Origin: an uncultured Eubacteriales bacterium
GTDB lineage: Bacteria; Bacillota; Clostridia; Peptostreptococcales; Anaerovoracaceae
Reading direction: 5' to 3'
NCBI GenBank assembly: GCA_900540145.1
Contig: UQEW01000029.1
Coordinates: 1-25,217, forward strand
Length of the DNA stretch: 25,217 nt
Part shown: piece after piece, positions 8,852 to 16,942 of the stretch
Layout of the letters: each line of letters begins with the position of its first letter
How positions within the stretch are numbered: position 1 is the first letter of the stretch
The notes under the pieces: generated by a model
Database searches by the model: none
What the model was told of the DNA's origin: nothing
The model's input: the letters and a program-made list of their open reading frames with translations, nothing else
Translations under genes and position numbers: made by a program

Positions 8852-10041
8852 TTCTGCTCCTTAATATCCCATACTGTAGCTCCGCCGGCGACTGTTTTCA
8901 GACATCTTCCGTATACTTTCCAGCCGTCAAAAGGCGTAGCTTTGCCCATGGAAATGAAAGATTCGGAATCTATTGAATATTCTGTCTCCAAATCCCATAC
9001 AGCATAGTCGGTGTCCATATCCGGCATGGCCAAGCCGAATCTTTTCCTTGGATTATAGCACATAAGCTCCAGCACCTTTTCTAAAGATAAGATGCCGGTT
9101 TTAATCAATTCAGTATATATTACCGGGAAAGATGTCTCCAGCCCTGTTATACCCATGGCGCTGCCTTCTAGCCCTTTGGCTTTTTCTTCAGCTGAATGAG
9201 GCGCGTGGTCTGTAGCTATCATGTCTATAGTCCCGTCCAGAATGCCTTCTATCAACGCTTCCCGGTCCTGCTTGCTCCTGATAGGCGGATTCATCTTAAA
9301 TCTTCCGTCCTCTTTGAGCATATCATCGGTTAAGGTCAGATAGTGGGGAGCGGTTTCGCAGGTGACGTCTATTCCGGCTTTTTTAGCTTCTCTTATCAGT
9401 TGCACGCTTTCCTTGGCTGACACATGACATACGTGATATTTGCAGCCTGTCTTGGCAGCCAGCTTTAAGTCTCTCTCTATAGGCTTGTATTCGCTTTCTG
9501 AACAAATTCCCTTATGTCCATGTTGAGCGGCATACCTGCCTGCGTGTATGTATCCTCCGGCCCTGAGTTCCATATCTTCGCAATGGGCGGCTATGAGCTT
9601 GCCTGTTTTTTTTGCGATTTTCATGGCGCTTTCCATAAGCTCAGGTGAATTAAGGCCGACTCCGTCATCGCTGTATCCTGCCACGAAAGGCGCCATCTCT
9701 TCCATATCGGAAAGTTCCTGTCCTTTTTCTCCTTTGGTTATGGAGCCGTAAGGTATCACATCTATGCATGCGTCTCTTTTTATGATTTTTAATTCTTGCT
9801 CCAGGTTTGCCAAACAATCGGGAACAGGCTGCAAATTGGGCATGGACATCAATAAACCGTATCCGCTCCTGGCAGCTGCCATTGTTCCGGTCCGTATCGT
9901 CTCCTTATAAAAAAATCCCGGCTCTCGAAGATGAACGTGTACATCTGCGAAAGTAGGGATAATAATAACGTTTTTTTTCAATTCACTGTCGTAATCGTTT
10001 TTTAACTTGATGTTTGCCGTCTGTAGTTCTATGGCTCTCAT
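8848..10041 (-). CDS. pyrC: Dihydroorotase PyrC
   Basis: Closes carbamoyl aspartate to dihydroorotate. The 397-residue metal-dependent amidohydrolase carries the HxH metal motif DVHVHLREPG (33-42; H35, H37), further likely metal ligands H153 and H206 (in YHVCHVSA), and the catalytic TDHAPHS (277-283; D278). It belongs to the class I (longer) dihydroorotases. The N-terminal strand region before DVHVH is shorter than usual (about 32 residues rather than 50), but AGGAGG lies 6 nt before this ATG and no longer start is seen. It is the first gene of the pyr operon, behind the promoter at 10087-10115. No carA or carB is in the window. Confidence 0.94.
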   Translation of the reverse strand: MRAIELQTANIKLKNDYDSELKKNVIIIPTFADVHVHLREPGFFYKETIRTGTMAAARSGYGLLMSMPNLQPVPDCLANLEQELKIIKRDACIDVIPYGSITKGEKGQELSDMEEMAPFVAGYSDDGVGLNSPELMESAMKIAKKTGKLIAAHCEDMELRAGGYIHAGRYAAQHGHKGICSESEYKPIERDLKLAAKTGCKYHVCHVSAKESVQLIREAKKAGIDVTCETAPHYLTLTDDMLKEDGRFKMNPPIRSKQDREALIEGILDGTIDMIATDHAPHSAEEKAKGLEGSAMGITGLETSFPVIYTELIKTGILSLEKVLELMCYNPRKRFGLAMPDMDTDYAVWDLETEYSIDSESFISMGKATPFDGWKVYGRCLKTVAGGATVWDIKEQK

Positions 10042-10086
10042 GGATTCCTCCTTTGAATTGAAACTGTATATCTTTATATCTTGGAT

Positions 10087-10115
10087 AGAATACCACTTTA
10101 TATGCGGTTAGTCAA
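10087..10115 (-). promoter_or_regulatory. Promoter of the pyr operon
   Basis: Minus-strand TTGACT (10110-10115), a 17-bp spacer and TATTCT (10087-10092) form a good sigma-A promoter. Predicted start of transcription is near 10080, leaving a leader of about 40 nt that ends in the AGGAGG of pyrC. This leader is too short for a PyrR-type attenuator, so control probably acts at initiation or by another route. Confidence 0.75.
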
Positions 10116-10127
10116 GAGAAATTTTTT

Positions 10128-10179
10128 ATTCAATCACCATTCAATCATCATTCAATCAGTCTATCTGTCTATTCAATCA
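10128..10179 (-). repeat. Four phased TGATTGAAT repeats upstream of the pyr promoter
   Basis: Exact copies of ATTCAATCA (minus: TGATTGAAT) lie at 10128-10136, 10139-10147, 10150-10158 and 10171-10179. Steps are 11, 11 and 21 bp, close to one, one and two helical turns. The nearest copy is 13 bp upstream of the -35, separated by an A/T-rich tract. The last copy overlaps the tmcAL stop codon. This geometry fits a regulator-binding array, but no such protein is identified. Confidence 0.8.
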
Positions 10180-11347
10180 ATCGAGGCATTCTGACATAGT
10201 CAGACTCATCATAAAGGTTTCTTCCCGATGCTAAATTAAATATATCTGTTGCAAGAATGTCCTTTTCTATAGCTGACATAAGAGCAACGTCGTTTTGAGC
10301 GTCTTTATTAATATTGGTTATTATAGGCAAACTGCAAATGCCTTTTTTCTTCACTTCCTTTAAATACCTGCTGCCGGCTTTGTTGAAAGCCAAAACCCTG
10401 ATATAATTAGGATATAAATCAGGTGCGCCTATATCTAACAGTACATGTGAAATAAATCTTTCTATCCTGGTCCTTGTATATCGCTTAGATTTTAAGCGCT
10501 GTATCAGTTGATCATACGCAGAAGCCTTTCTTATTTCATTTTTCAGCTTGTTTCCCAGGCCCTCCCCGCCGGCAAACACTCTATCCAGTTCTTCTCGAGA
10601 AGAAGTCAGAACTTTTGCACATATAATTTGAAAAATTTTATCTTCCGATGGGTGCAAAGCTTTTTTCAGCATCTCAGTTGACGGTTCAGGTGTAAGAGTT
10701 TCCACATTTTTGCTGATTTTTAACATGCTTCTGATGGCAGAAGCAGAGGCCATATCCTCACACGGCTCCAACTCGTTGTATCCCGGTCCCTGCCTTTTTA
10801 CAGTAACAGGCTTGGCGTTTTGAATGCGCTTAAGATATTCTATGGCTAAAATATTGTTAGGCAAATCCAGCAAATCAGCCTTTTCATCTCCCAGTATCAA
10901 AGCCACGGCGTCCCTTCTCGCTCTGGGATAAGAAAGTCCCTCTTTGACTTTCTCCCTTACAAGCTTCTCTATCAAAGGTTCTTTTTCATTCATTGCCCGG
11001 GAAATCTCTTTGAGTTCCTCTATATTTCCCGATTCGCTTCCGAAAGAAATCCAATCTGCGCCAAGATTTTCTAAGATTTCCACAGCTGCCGAAGCAAATA
11101 CAGGAGCTGAATTGCATGCGAACACAGTAGGGATCTCTACTACCAAATCGATTCCGCATTTAACAGCTGCCTCTGCTCTCTCCCACTTGCTGCATATGGC
11201 CATGTGTCCTCTCTGCACAAAATTTCCGCTCATGGCTGCAACCGAAATCTGAGCTCCCGTGGCCAGCTTGGACTGTTCTAAATGATAAAGGTGCCCATTG
11301 TGAAAAGGGTTATATTCTGCTGTTATTCCTACACATTTGTTATTCAT
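10169..11347 (-). CDS. tmcAL: tRNA(Met) cytidine acetate ligase TmcAL (YlbM family)
   Basis: Makes N4-acetylcytidine at the wobble base of elongator tRNA-Met using acetate and ATP. The 392-residue protein opens with the nucleotidyltransferase signature GITAEYNPFHNGH (7-19; HNGH at 16-19), followed by SGNFVQRG and SKWERAEAAVKCG, which are typical of the family. The frame continues upstream to a TTG at 11363-11365. I prefer the ATG at 11345-11347, which starts 4 nt after the ylbJ stop and directly precedes the conserved N-terminus. No clear SD is seen, so translation may be coupled to ylbJ. The ylbJ-ylbM linkage matches Bacillus. Confidence 0.93.
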   Translation of the reverse strand: MNNKCVGITAEYNPFHNGHLYHLEQSKLATGAQISVAAMSGNFVQRGHMAICSKWERAEAAVKCGIDLVVEIPTVFACNSAPVFASAAVEILENLGADWISFGSESGNIEELKEISRAMNEKEPLIEKLVREKVKEGLSYPRARRDAVALILGDEKADLLDLPNNILAIEYLKRIQNAKPVTVKRQGPGYNELEPCEDMASASAIRSMLKISKNVETLTPEPSTEMLKKALHPSEDKIFQIICAKVLTSSREELDRVFAGGEGLGNKLKNEIRKASAYDQLIQRLKSKRYTRTRIERFISHVLLDIGAPDLYPNYIRVLAFNKAGSRYLKEVKKKGICSLPIITNINKDAQNDVALMSAIEKDILATDIFNLASGRNLYDESDYVRMPRLIE

Positions 11348-11351
11348 ACAT

Positions 11352-12260
11352 TTATAATACCACAAAGTGAACCAATATTACAGCTACAATTGCTGCTATC
11401 ATTCCATGGGTTATTTTCATCAAAAAGATGTCTTTTACGCCTATACCGGTTTTTCTGGTCATGGAAGCTGATTGACCTACGATGGACATTCCTCCGAAAG
11501 ATACCATCATGGCCGCAAGTACGGTTTTCATTTCAATACTTATATTGCACATTCCCATCTGATTGATACCTACAGTCATTTCCATAAAGCCTTTTATACA
11601 AGAACACAAAGTTTTGTCATTGATGGCTGCAAATAATCCTGCTTTGTCCAACAAGTTGATTCCTATGGTGAAAATTATAAGATATGCCAGGATTATGGCC
11701 ATGGATTTGAAACCTCCCATTATGGCATAAGTGAAGTTTTCCATATAGTCGCCTTTTGGCTTGAATTCCGCAGCCTGCACTTTATGCGGCTTGCCTTTTT
11801 TATTTGCATAAAGCAAGCCGTTTAAAATTCCTCCGGCATAATGCGCTATGGCTACCAAGACCGCAGCCTTGCTTGAACCGATAAATTGTCCTATGGTAAA
11901 CAATATGAATGCCGGGCCCGTAACCATAGAGTAGCTCAAGACCCATCTGCCTTCATCCAGGGAGAGCCGTTCCTCCTTTACATAATCTCCCACTACCTTT
12001 GCTCCCATAGGATATCCGGATAATACCGCCATAATAAAAGGATATACTCTCGGCGGCAGTTTCTGTAAGTCTCCTGTCCTCTTTATAAAATCCGAGAAAA
12101 TGAAGAAAGGCAACAGCACAGGCACTATGGAATTGGCCCATATGATTATGGCTGTTTTAGAGCCTTCTTCAGTTACATCAGGAAAAGCTACCATAGCAAA
12201 GGCAAAAAATGACGCCAAAGCTACTACCATTTTATTTACAACAAGTTTTTTCTCTCTCAT
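11352..12260 (-). CDS. ylbJ: Sporulation integral membrane protein YlbJ
   Basis: Polytopic membrane protein with nucleoside-recognition (Gate)-like segments. In Bacillus subtilis ylbJ is needed for efficient sporulation; its transport role is not settled. Starting at the ATG at 12258-12260 gives 302 residues. Several hydrophobic stretches are visible, and family features include NSIVPVLLPFFIFSDF, SGYPMGAKVV and the C-terminal SFGGMSIVGQ. An in-frame extension to 12329 would overlap the terminator at 12316-12364, so it is unlikely; no strong SD marks the chosen start. It suggests, without proving, that the host can form spores. Confidence 0.88.
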   Translation of the reverse strand: MREKKLVVNKMVVALASFFAFAMVAFPDVTEEGSKTAIIIWANSIVPVLLPFFIFSDFIKRTGDLQKLPPRVYPFIMAVLSGYPMGAKVVGDYVKEERLSLDEGRWVLSYSMVTGPAFILFTIGQFIGSSKAAVLVAIAHYAGGILNGLLYANKKGKPHKVQAAEFKPKGDYMENFTYAIMGGFKSMAIILAYLIIFTIGINLLDKAGLFAAINDKTLCSCIKGFMEMTVGINQMGMCNISIEMKTVLAAMMVSFGGMSIVGQSASMTRKTGIGVKDIFLMKITHGMIAAIVAVILVHFVVL

Positions 12261-12315
12261 ATTACAGCATATTAAGTTTTTTCTTTTTCTTGCGAAAAAA
12301 ATATAGTAAAATAAA

Positions 12316-12364
12316 AAAACCTTCTGCAAGCCTGTCTAACGTAATCGGTCTCGCAAAAGGTTTT
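12316..12364 (-). terminator. Terminator after the coaD-linked coiled-coil gene
   Basis: AAAACCTT (12316-12323) pairs with AAGGTTTT (12357-12364), with TGC/GCA able to extend the stem on either side of a one-base offset. On the minus strand the tail is TTTTTTTATTTT. It separates the 12386 gene from ylbJ. A T-run on the plus side (12361-12370) makes it potentially bidirectional. Confidence 0.7.
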
Positions 12365-12385
12365 ATTTTTCTGTTTTATAGCGTT

Positions 12386-12958
12386 TTACTCTTCTTCGAG
12401 GCTTTCGGCGAAAGTACCTGATTCTACCTCGTTTTGAGTTTTATATGCCAAATTTTTCATTTCCTCTCTGTTAGCAGCCAAGATCTCATTGATCTGGTTA
12501 AAGGTCGCCTCTAAGCTGGTATACATTTCTCCAAAGTATTTCATATTGAGTTCGTCCATCTTTTGCTGCATATCGTATAGCATCTTGTCAACATAGTCAT
12601 AAGTTCTCATCCTCATAACGCGGGCATGAGTTTCAGCATCCTGTTTGATTTCTGCTGCCAGCTTGGTCGCCCTTATGGTTATATCATCTGTTTCTACCAG
12701 ATAATCAGCTTGTTTTTTAGCCTCTCGTATTATGCGCTCATATTCTGTTTTCGCTTCGGCCAGTATTCTGTCCCTCTCATCCCTTATCCACTTGGCCTGC
12801 TGAACGTCATCAGGCAATGCAAGTCTTATTTCGCGAACAATCTGGAAAATCTCTTCGGCATCAAGCATTATCTTGCCTGTCAAGGGAAGTCCTGTTGCTT
12901 CGTCAACTATATCCTCTAATTCTTCAAGCAGTTCTAAAACTTTCATCGTATTTTCCAT
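12386..12958 (-). CDS. Coiled-coil protein, ATP synthase subunit H-like
   Basis: A 190-residue, highly charged, mostly helical protein. A conserved opening (ELLEELEDIVDEATGLPLTG) is followed by a long coiled coil (about 55-125, with EYERIIREAKKQADYLV) and an acidic C-terminus. Proteins like this are often labelled ATPase or V-type ATPase subunit H in Clostridia and sit beside coaD; the true function is unknown. I chose the ATG at 12956-12958, which overlaps the coaD stop by one base (TAATG) and has GGAG 12 nt upstream. An in-frame upstream start at 12997 would lie inside coaD. DivIVA-like scaffolding is one possible role (inference). Confidence 0.8.
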   Translation of the reverse strand: MENTMKVLELLEELEDIVDEATGLPLTGKIMLDAEEIFQIVREIRLALPDDVQQAKWIRDERDRILAEAKTEYERIIREAKKQADYLVETDDITIRATKLAAEIKQDAETHARVMRMRTYDYVDKMLYDMQQKMDELNMKYFGEMYTSLEATFNQINEILAANREEMKNLAYKTQNEVESGTFAESLEEE

Positions 12959-13443
12959 TACTTGTTCAATCTCCTTTTCATCTTTTCTAACACACAAGGC
13001 GGCACCAGCATGTCCCCTTTGCCTCCTAAAGAGATCACTTGTTTGGCCATGGTGGAGCTTATGAATGCGTATTTAGAATCGGCCATCAGAAACACTGTTT
13101 CTATCTTATCATTATAAAGATACTTATGCAGCTGCGCCATCTGCTGCTCGCTGTCAAAGTCGGACATTCCTCTAAGGCCTCTTACTACCACATTAAACCC
13201 ATTATCATTGACAAAATCCGCCAGCAGTCCGTCACACATATCAACCTTTACATTGGGAAGATGCGCTACTGCCTCTTTGATCATCTCCATCCTCTCCTGA
13301 AAAGAAAACATGGTCTTCTTTTCGAGATTGACCACAACTCCGACGACCATCTCGTCAAAAATACCGGCTGCTCTCTCTATTATGTCCAGATGGCCCAAAG
13401 TAAGCGGGTCGAAAGAGCCGGCATATAGTGCCTTAGTCTTCAT
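12958..13443 (-). CDS. coaD: Pantetheine-phosphate adenylyltransferase CoaD
   Basis: Adds AMP from ATP to 4'-phosphopantetheine, the penultimate step of coenzyme A synthesis. The 161-residue nucleotidyltransferase shows GSFDPLTLGHLDII (9-22, with the T/HxGH-type histidine H18), VVRGLRGMSDFDSE, and the ISSTMAK motif near the C-terminus. GGAGG lies 5 nt before the ATG, and a promoter lies at 13470-13498. In Bacillus coaD directly follows rsmD; here rsmD is about 11.5 kb upstream. Confidence 0.97.
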   Translation of the reverse strand: MKTKALYAGSFDPLTLGHLDIIERAAGIFDEMVVGVVVNLEKKTMFSFQERMEMIKEAVAHLPNVKVDMCDGLLADFVNDNGFNVVVRGLRGMSDFDSEQQMAQLHKYLYNDKIETVFLMADSKYAFISSTMAKQVISLGGKGDMLVPPCVLEKMKRRLNK

Positions 13444-13469
13444 AATTGCCTCCGAATTCTTTGATTTTT

Positions 13470-13498
13470 ATTTTATCATACAAGGTTAAAAGAAGCAA
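13470..13498 (-). promoter_or_regulatory. Candidate promoter for coaD
   Basis: Minus-strand TTGCTT (13493-13498), a 17-bp spacer and TAAAAT (13470-13475), with a TG at the extended -10 position. It lies in the 81-bp gap between the ferredoxin-like gene and coaD. Confidence 0.55.
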
Positions 13499-13524
13499 CT
13501 GTTTATCTTGGCAATAGAAACCAT

Positions 13525-14277
13525 CTACAAAAAGAAACTGTTTTCCTTCCTGCCTTGGCAAGCATCTCCCAGTCTGTCTATCAATGCGTCTACATATTCC
13601 TTGGGTATACTTCTGCTTCTGCAGATCTCTATACATCTCATGCAGCCTATGCAAATCTCTTTGTCTGTTTTTCTGCCGTCTTTTGATATGGCACCGACAG
13701 GACATTTGAGCGCGCACATTCCGCAGCAAACACATGTGCTTTCATCAACCATTATGTTTATTGATGACCGGTGCCTTTCCTTATACGGTCTGCTTCCTGG
13801 TATATCAGGTTTTTTATAGTTATGACTCATCAGCTTTTCAGACGCGCTGGCAGCAAATTCCTTAATCTGCATTTTATCCTGTTCATCGGGACGTCCTTTT
13901 CCAAAGATGTGCATAATATTATGCTCCGTAGATACAGCCGCTGCACCTATCACTTTGAATCCGTTTTTTTCCGCTAAATCAGAAAGCTCTAGCAGCGAAT
14001 CTTCAAAAGCCCTGTTTCCAAAAGTTATGCACACAATTGCCGGCGTATTATTGCCATGAATATTCATAAGCCTTTCTTCTGCAGTTATGGGTACTCGTCC
14101 CCCATAACAAGGTGCAGAAAATATGCATAAGCTGTCATTATCAACGCTTATTCGCTCTGTTGAAGCTTTGCATAGATCGAGCAAAATCTTTTTCCCTTTA
14201 AAATTTTCCGCAATATATCCTGCAACCTTATTACTTCTACCTGTAGGGCTAAAAACTATTTCATATATTTTTTCCAT
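13525..14277 (-). CDS. EFR1-like flavodoxin/ferredoxin fusion protein
   Basis: A 250-residue electron-transfer protein. The N-terminal part (about 1-150) is flavodoxin-like, with the FMN phosphate loop in FSPTGRSNKVA (9-19) and APCYGGRVP near residue 55. The C-terminal part holds two [4Fe-4S] motifs: CVCCGMCALKCP (CX2CX2CX3CP) and CIGCMRCIEIC. This layout matches the EFR1 family of anaerobes. The redox partner is unknown. AGGAG lies about 10 nt before the ATG, with a candidate promoter at 14332-14360. It marks the boundary with the accessory region. Confidence 0.88.
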   Translation of the reverse strand: MEKIYEIVFSPTGRSNKVAGYIAENFKGKKILLDLCKASTERISVDNDSLCIFSAPCYGGRVPITAEERLMNIHGNNTPAIVCITFGNRAFEDSLLELSDLAEKNGFKVIGAAAVSTEHNIMHIFGKGRPDEQDKMQIKEFAASASEKLMSHNYKKPDIPGSRPYKERHRSSINIMVDESTCVCCGMCALKCPVGAISKDGRKTDKEICIGCMRCIEICRSRSIPKEYVDALIDRLGDACQGRKENSFFL

Positions 14278-14331
14278 ATACTTAAATCTCCTATAGAATA
14301 GATAAAATAATGCCGCTTTTTTCTAAAAAAC

Positions 14332-14360
14332 ATTTTACAAAATATAAATAACCTTTACAA
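14332..14360 (-). promoter_or_regulatory. Candidate promoter for the ferredoxin-like gene
   Basis: Minus-strand TTGTAA (14355-14360), a 17-bp spacer and TAAAAT (14332-14337), about 55 bp before the start codon. AT-rich surroundings lower the certainty. Confidence 0.45.
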
Positions 14361-14447
14361 CTTTTTTATTTCACAAAAATACATATATTTTATATGGGAA
14401 AAATATAGACGAATTAGTCTGTAAATATGATTAAGGAGGATTTGTTT

Positions 14448-14465
14448 ATGAATATTATGAAATAA
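14448..14465 (+). other. Five-codon frame behind a strong SD
   Basis: AAGGAGG (14433-14439) lies 8 nt before an ATG that opens a frame of only MNIMK and a stop. It may be the relict start of a lost plus-strand gene or a leader peptide. No gene follows in the same direction for over 9 kb, which favours a remnant. Confidence 0.3.
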
Positions 14466-14551
14466 ATAAGCTTGAATAAACTTAAGTGAATTTGAATAAA
14501 TCTAAATAATCTTAAAACACAAACTCCACGAATTCTTGAAATTTCCGTTAT

Positions 14552-14825
14552 TTTATAGGAGCGCCCCCTATAAATATACCCAAACAAAGAAGATTTATAG
14601 GAGTGGTGATATCGATAGCCTCATAAGATGATACATTCCTAAGAGTTCCTATTGACACAATTAGGCAGACTTCAACATATTATGACATGATAATATTAGA
14701 ATCGACAATTTCAAAACTAGGAAAAGCTCTCCCACCAACTTAAATACTTATACATTTGATAAGACAGAGCCGTACTCCCTTTGCAAAATCCCTATAAAAT
14801 CACGAAAAAGTACAAAATTTATAGG
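14552..14825. repeat. Dispersed TTTATAGG sites, some in inverted pairs
   Basis: TTTATAGGAG occurs at 14552, 14594 and 14818; the complement CCTATAAA occurs at 14567-14574 and 14791-14798. The sites at 14552/14567 and 14791/14818 form inverted pairs with loops of 7 and about 19 nt. They could be protein sites, RNA hairpins or remains of a mobile repeat. Confidence 0.55.
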
Positions 14826-14924
14826 AGCCATATCCAGCCTGTCAGGGCAGAATGGATACAAGGTTCAAAGAACGGCAAACATCCGCTCTATTTGTGTTGC
14901 TCCAATCGTTATAGCACATGTTTT

Positions 14925-15608
14925 TTATCTTTTATTTCCCGCTATTTTATAGCTGACGTCTATGTGATGGCAAATTTCATCAAAAGAAACTGTACCGTCC
15001 AATATTATCGTATACCAATGTTTTTTATTCATATGCCATCCCGGATAATAATTGTCCTGCTCAAGAAGGGATTTTATCATCTCAGGTTGCTCCCTTAGGT
15101 CGATAATTTCAACAATCTCATCTGATTCCAGCCCCAGTTTTTTCTTTGAAACGGTCAGCAATGCACCGTACCATTTCCTGTTGTCTTTTCTTCGCCATAT
15201 GGCGTTGTCGGGGAAATTTTTCCAAAGGAACTCCGGCTCATCGCCATAAATGTCACGTACATGGGCTATTAGGGCTTTTGTCATGTTTGATTTAAATACA
15301 TCCGGCACGCAGCATTTCTTTGCTATATCCGTAAGTAAAGTTTCGTACTCGTTCCTGACTCTGCCGACAAACTCGCCGGCGGCGCTGTTGGCAAGATGCA
15401 TCGTATAAGGCTCGTTGATAGCAGTGTCGATTATTTGAGCGCTGACTTTCCCCTCACCCGATATGATAACCTGAATGACTAATCCGCTGTCCTTAAGATT
15501 CTGTTCATAGATATATGCTTTTCCGTTAAAGACAAAACCATAAGGTTCTAAATTTGAAACTATTATTGATTTTCTCTGAAATATTTTATCTATTATGTTC
15601 ATTACCAT
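14925..15608 (-). CDS. MmcQ/YjbR-family protein with N-terminal extension
   Basis: A 227-residue protein. Residues about 125-222 match the MmcQ/YjbR (CyaY-like fold) family: DNAIWRRKDNRKWYGALL, then LREQPEMIKSLLEQ and YYPGWHMNKKHWYTIILDG. The first 115 residues form a separate domain seen with some YjbR proteins. YjbR members are called DNA-binding proteins, but their role is not established. The ATG overlaps the stop of the upstream XRE gene by 7 nt; a second ATG two codons later (15600-15602) is equally possible. The overlap implies co-expression with that regulator. Confidence 0.82.
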   Translation of the reverse strand: MVMNIIDKIFQRKSIIVSNLEPYGFVFNGKAYIYEQNLKDSGLVIQVIISGEGKVSAQIIDTAINEPYTMHLANSAAGEFVGRVRNEYETLLTDIAKKCCVPDVFKSNMTKALIAHVRDIYGDEPEFLWKNFPDNAIWRRKDNRKWYGALLTVSKKKLGLESDEIVEIIDLREQPEMIKSLLEQDNYYPGWHMNKKHWYTIILDGTVSFDEICHHIDVSYKIAGNKR

Positions 15609-16243
15609 TGTTTTTTAATCTTACCTATCAAGAATATCACGCCAAGAATAACAACAACAGAAGCAAATCCAATCCATATCGGCGAAACTACCCATATCCA
15701 GTGCCAATTTATTTGGCCTGTAAGTTTAAGACCGATAAATAGCAAAGTCAATCCGCTGGTAAAACCCATACCGGTATTTTTAACAGTTTTTTCATTGCTC
15801 CTCTTCCATGATGTAAATTTAAGTGACATACCCAAGAAAATCAATAGCAATCCTACAGAAATTATTATTATGGATATACTCTGTTCAAGATCATTTAAAG
15901 TAGGAATAAAAAGCATTATGGCGCCAATTCCCATTATTACATTGGATATTATCTGTAAAATTCCTGTTTCTCTATTGCTTTCTATAACATTGCTGATAAC
16001 TTGATCACTTTTTTCAATGATATCTTCTTGTTGAATCCTTTCGCCGTTGAAAAGCTCTGTCAAAGTTACTCCAAGAGCAGAACACAAAGGCTTATATAGT
16101 GAAGGATCCGGTAGGTTCCTGCCATTTTCCCACTTGCTTACAGCCTTGTAACTTACGCCTAACATTTCGCCAAGTTCTGTCTGGGTCATCCCCAGCTCCT
16201 TACGTAATTGCGCTATAAACTTTCCGATTTTTACCTGGTCCAC
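15602..16243 (-). CDS. XRE-family regulator with four membrane segments
   Basis: A 213-residue protein with an N-terminal helix-turn-helix (about 7-62, MTQTELGEMLGVSYKAVSKW and NGRNLPDPSLYKPL) followed by a linker and four hydrophobic segments (about 98-116, 128-147, 160-176, 183-208). Such membrane-tethered XRE proteins are common in Firmicutes; the signal sensed is unknown. The start is GTG (16241-16243), chosen because AAAGGAGAG lies 7 nt upstream and the HTH begins at the right distance. It overlaps the next gene (MmcQ/YjbR). A similar but smaller protein is encoded at 23821. Confidence 0.87.
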   Translation of the reverse strand: MDQVKIGKFIAQLRKELGMTQTELGEMLGVSYKAVSKWENGRNLPDPSLYKPLCSALGVTLTELFNGERIQQEDIIEKSDQVISNVIESNRETGILQIISNVIMGIGAIMLFIPTLNDLEQSISIIIISVGLLLIFLGMSLKFTSWKRSNEKTVKNTGMGFTSGLTLLFIGLKLTGQINWHWIWVVSPIWIGFASVVVILGVIFLIGKIKKQW

Positions 16244-16372
16244 AATATAACTCTCCTTTTGACTTTATGAACTAAGTATATCATCAGAAAGGAAAATTTT
16301 ATACCGCCTATAGGTAGAAGAATGTCTCGTCATTTATTTCTTATCCAGTTCAGCAGTGATGTTTATGGCCTT

Positions 16373-16942
16373 TTACTTTTTTTCCTTGATGGAAGCAACA
16401 AAGCTGTACCACGGTTTTCCAAAAGTCGCCCTGGCGATCAGAGAAAATCCGATAAGTCCTACAATGCAGACTGCCATAACGATCATTGAGTTTATTACTC
16501 GCTGCTGTCTGATGGCATCTGCTTCGTCCTGGTTTGTACAAGCCACCACTTGATCGTCCTCATTGAAATATACTGAAATATTTGTGCCGTCAGGAAGGTC
16601 TGAAGACAAGCCATAGTCTGCCGGATCGATATAATAAAGTTCGTTTTTTACATATTGTATCTGTCCGTTCTCCATGCGACCGGTTCGGCTTTCTGCATAC
16701 TCCCCCTCGTATTCCATACCGGTATCGGACATGGTAAAACCGATCGTCACGGCGATTGCGATACAAACGATGACAACCAATATGACGGTCCATCGAAATG
16801 TTTTTATGAAAGCCCTTGCGGCAGCCTCTTCTTCAGGCGTTTTATCAGGCTTTCTCATCAGCTTGAAGCCGAGGGTGATTATGTTTATTCCTCCGGCAGC
16901 ATTTATGCCCAAAGCGATTCGGTTTAAATCATTTATTTTCAT
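16373..16942 (-). CDS. Membrane protein of unknown function
   Basis: A 189-residue protein. Hydrophobic segments lie at about 14-29, 52-70 (TVILVVIVCIAIAVTIGF) and 149-168 (INSMIVMAVCIVGLIGFSLI). Between them is an about 75-residue acidic, probably extracytoplasmic part with YIDPADYGLSSDLPDGTNI, reminiscent of DUF3592-type proteins but not firmly assignable. AAAGGAG lies 7 nt before the ATG. Its start overlaps the end of the GyrI-like gene by 14 nt, indicating one transcript. No function can be stated. Confidence 0.75.
   Translation of the reverse strand: MKINDLNRIALGINAAGGINIITLGFKLMRKPDKTPEEEAAARAFIKTFRWTVILVVIVCIAIAVTIGFTMSDTGMEYEGEYAESRTGRMENGQIQYVKNELYYIDPADYGLSSDLPDGTNISVYFNEDDQVVACTNQDEADAIRQQRVINSMIVMAVCIVGLIGFSLIARATFGKPWYSFVASIKEKK

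Larger units (their letters stand above)
14278..14924. other. 647-bp gene-free region
   Basis: No convincing coding sequence on either strand. It holds a minus-strand promoter for the ferredoxin-like gene, a plus-strand SD followed by a five-codon frame (14434-14465), an AT-rich run of near-repeats of GAATAAA (14470-14510), and five TTTATAGG-type sites (14552-14825). The absence of a gene in otherwise packed surroundings suggests remnant DNA at the left edge of the accessory segment. Confidence 0.6.

Noticed and set aside
10042..10086. PyrR-binding attenuator or uracil riboswitch before pyrC
   Set aside because: The leader is only about 40 nt and shows no antiterminator/terminator pair or PyrR-box-like loop.
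13433..13735. Minus-strand frame overlapping coaD and the ferredoxin-like gene
   Set aside because: It is the ferredoxin region read in another frame; its composition is unlike a protein and the EFR1 motifs are in the other frame.
14440..14520. Run of AT-rich near-repeats (GAATAAA, AAATAATC) considered as a CRISPR-like or iteron array
   Set aside because: Units are irregular in length and sequence, with no consistent spacers and no replication or Cas gene nearby.
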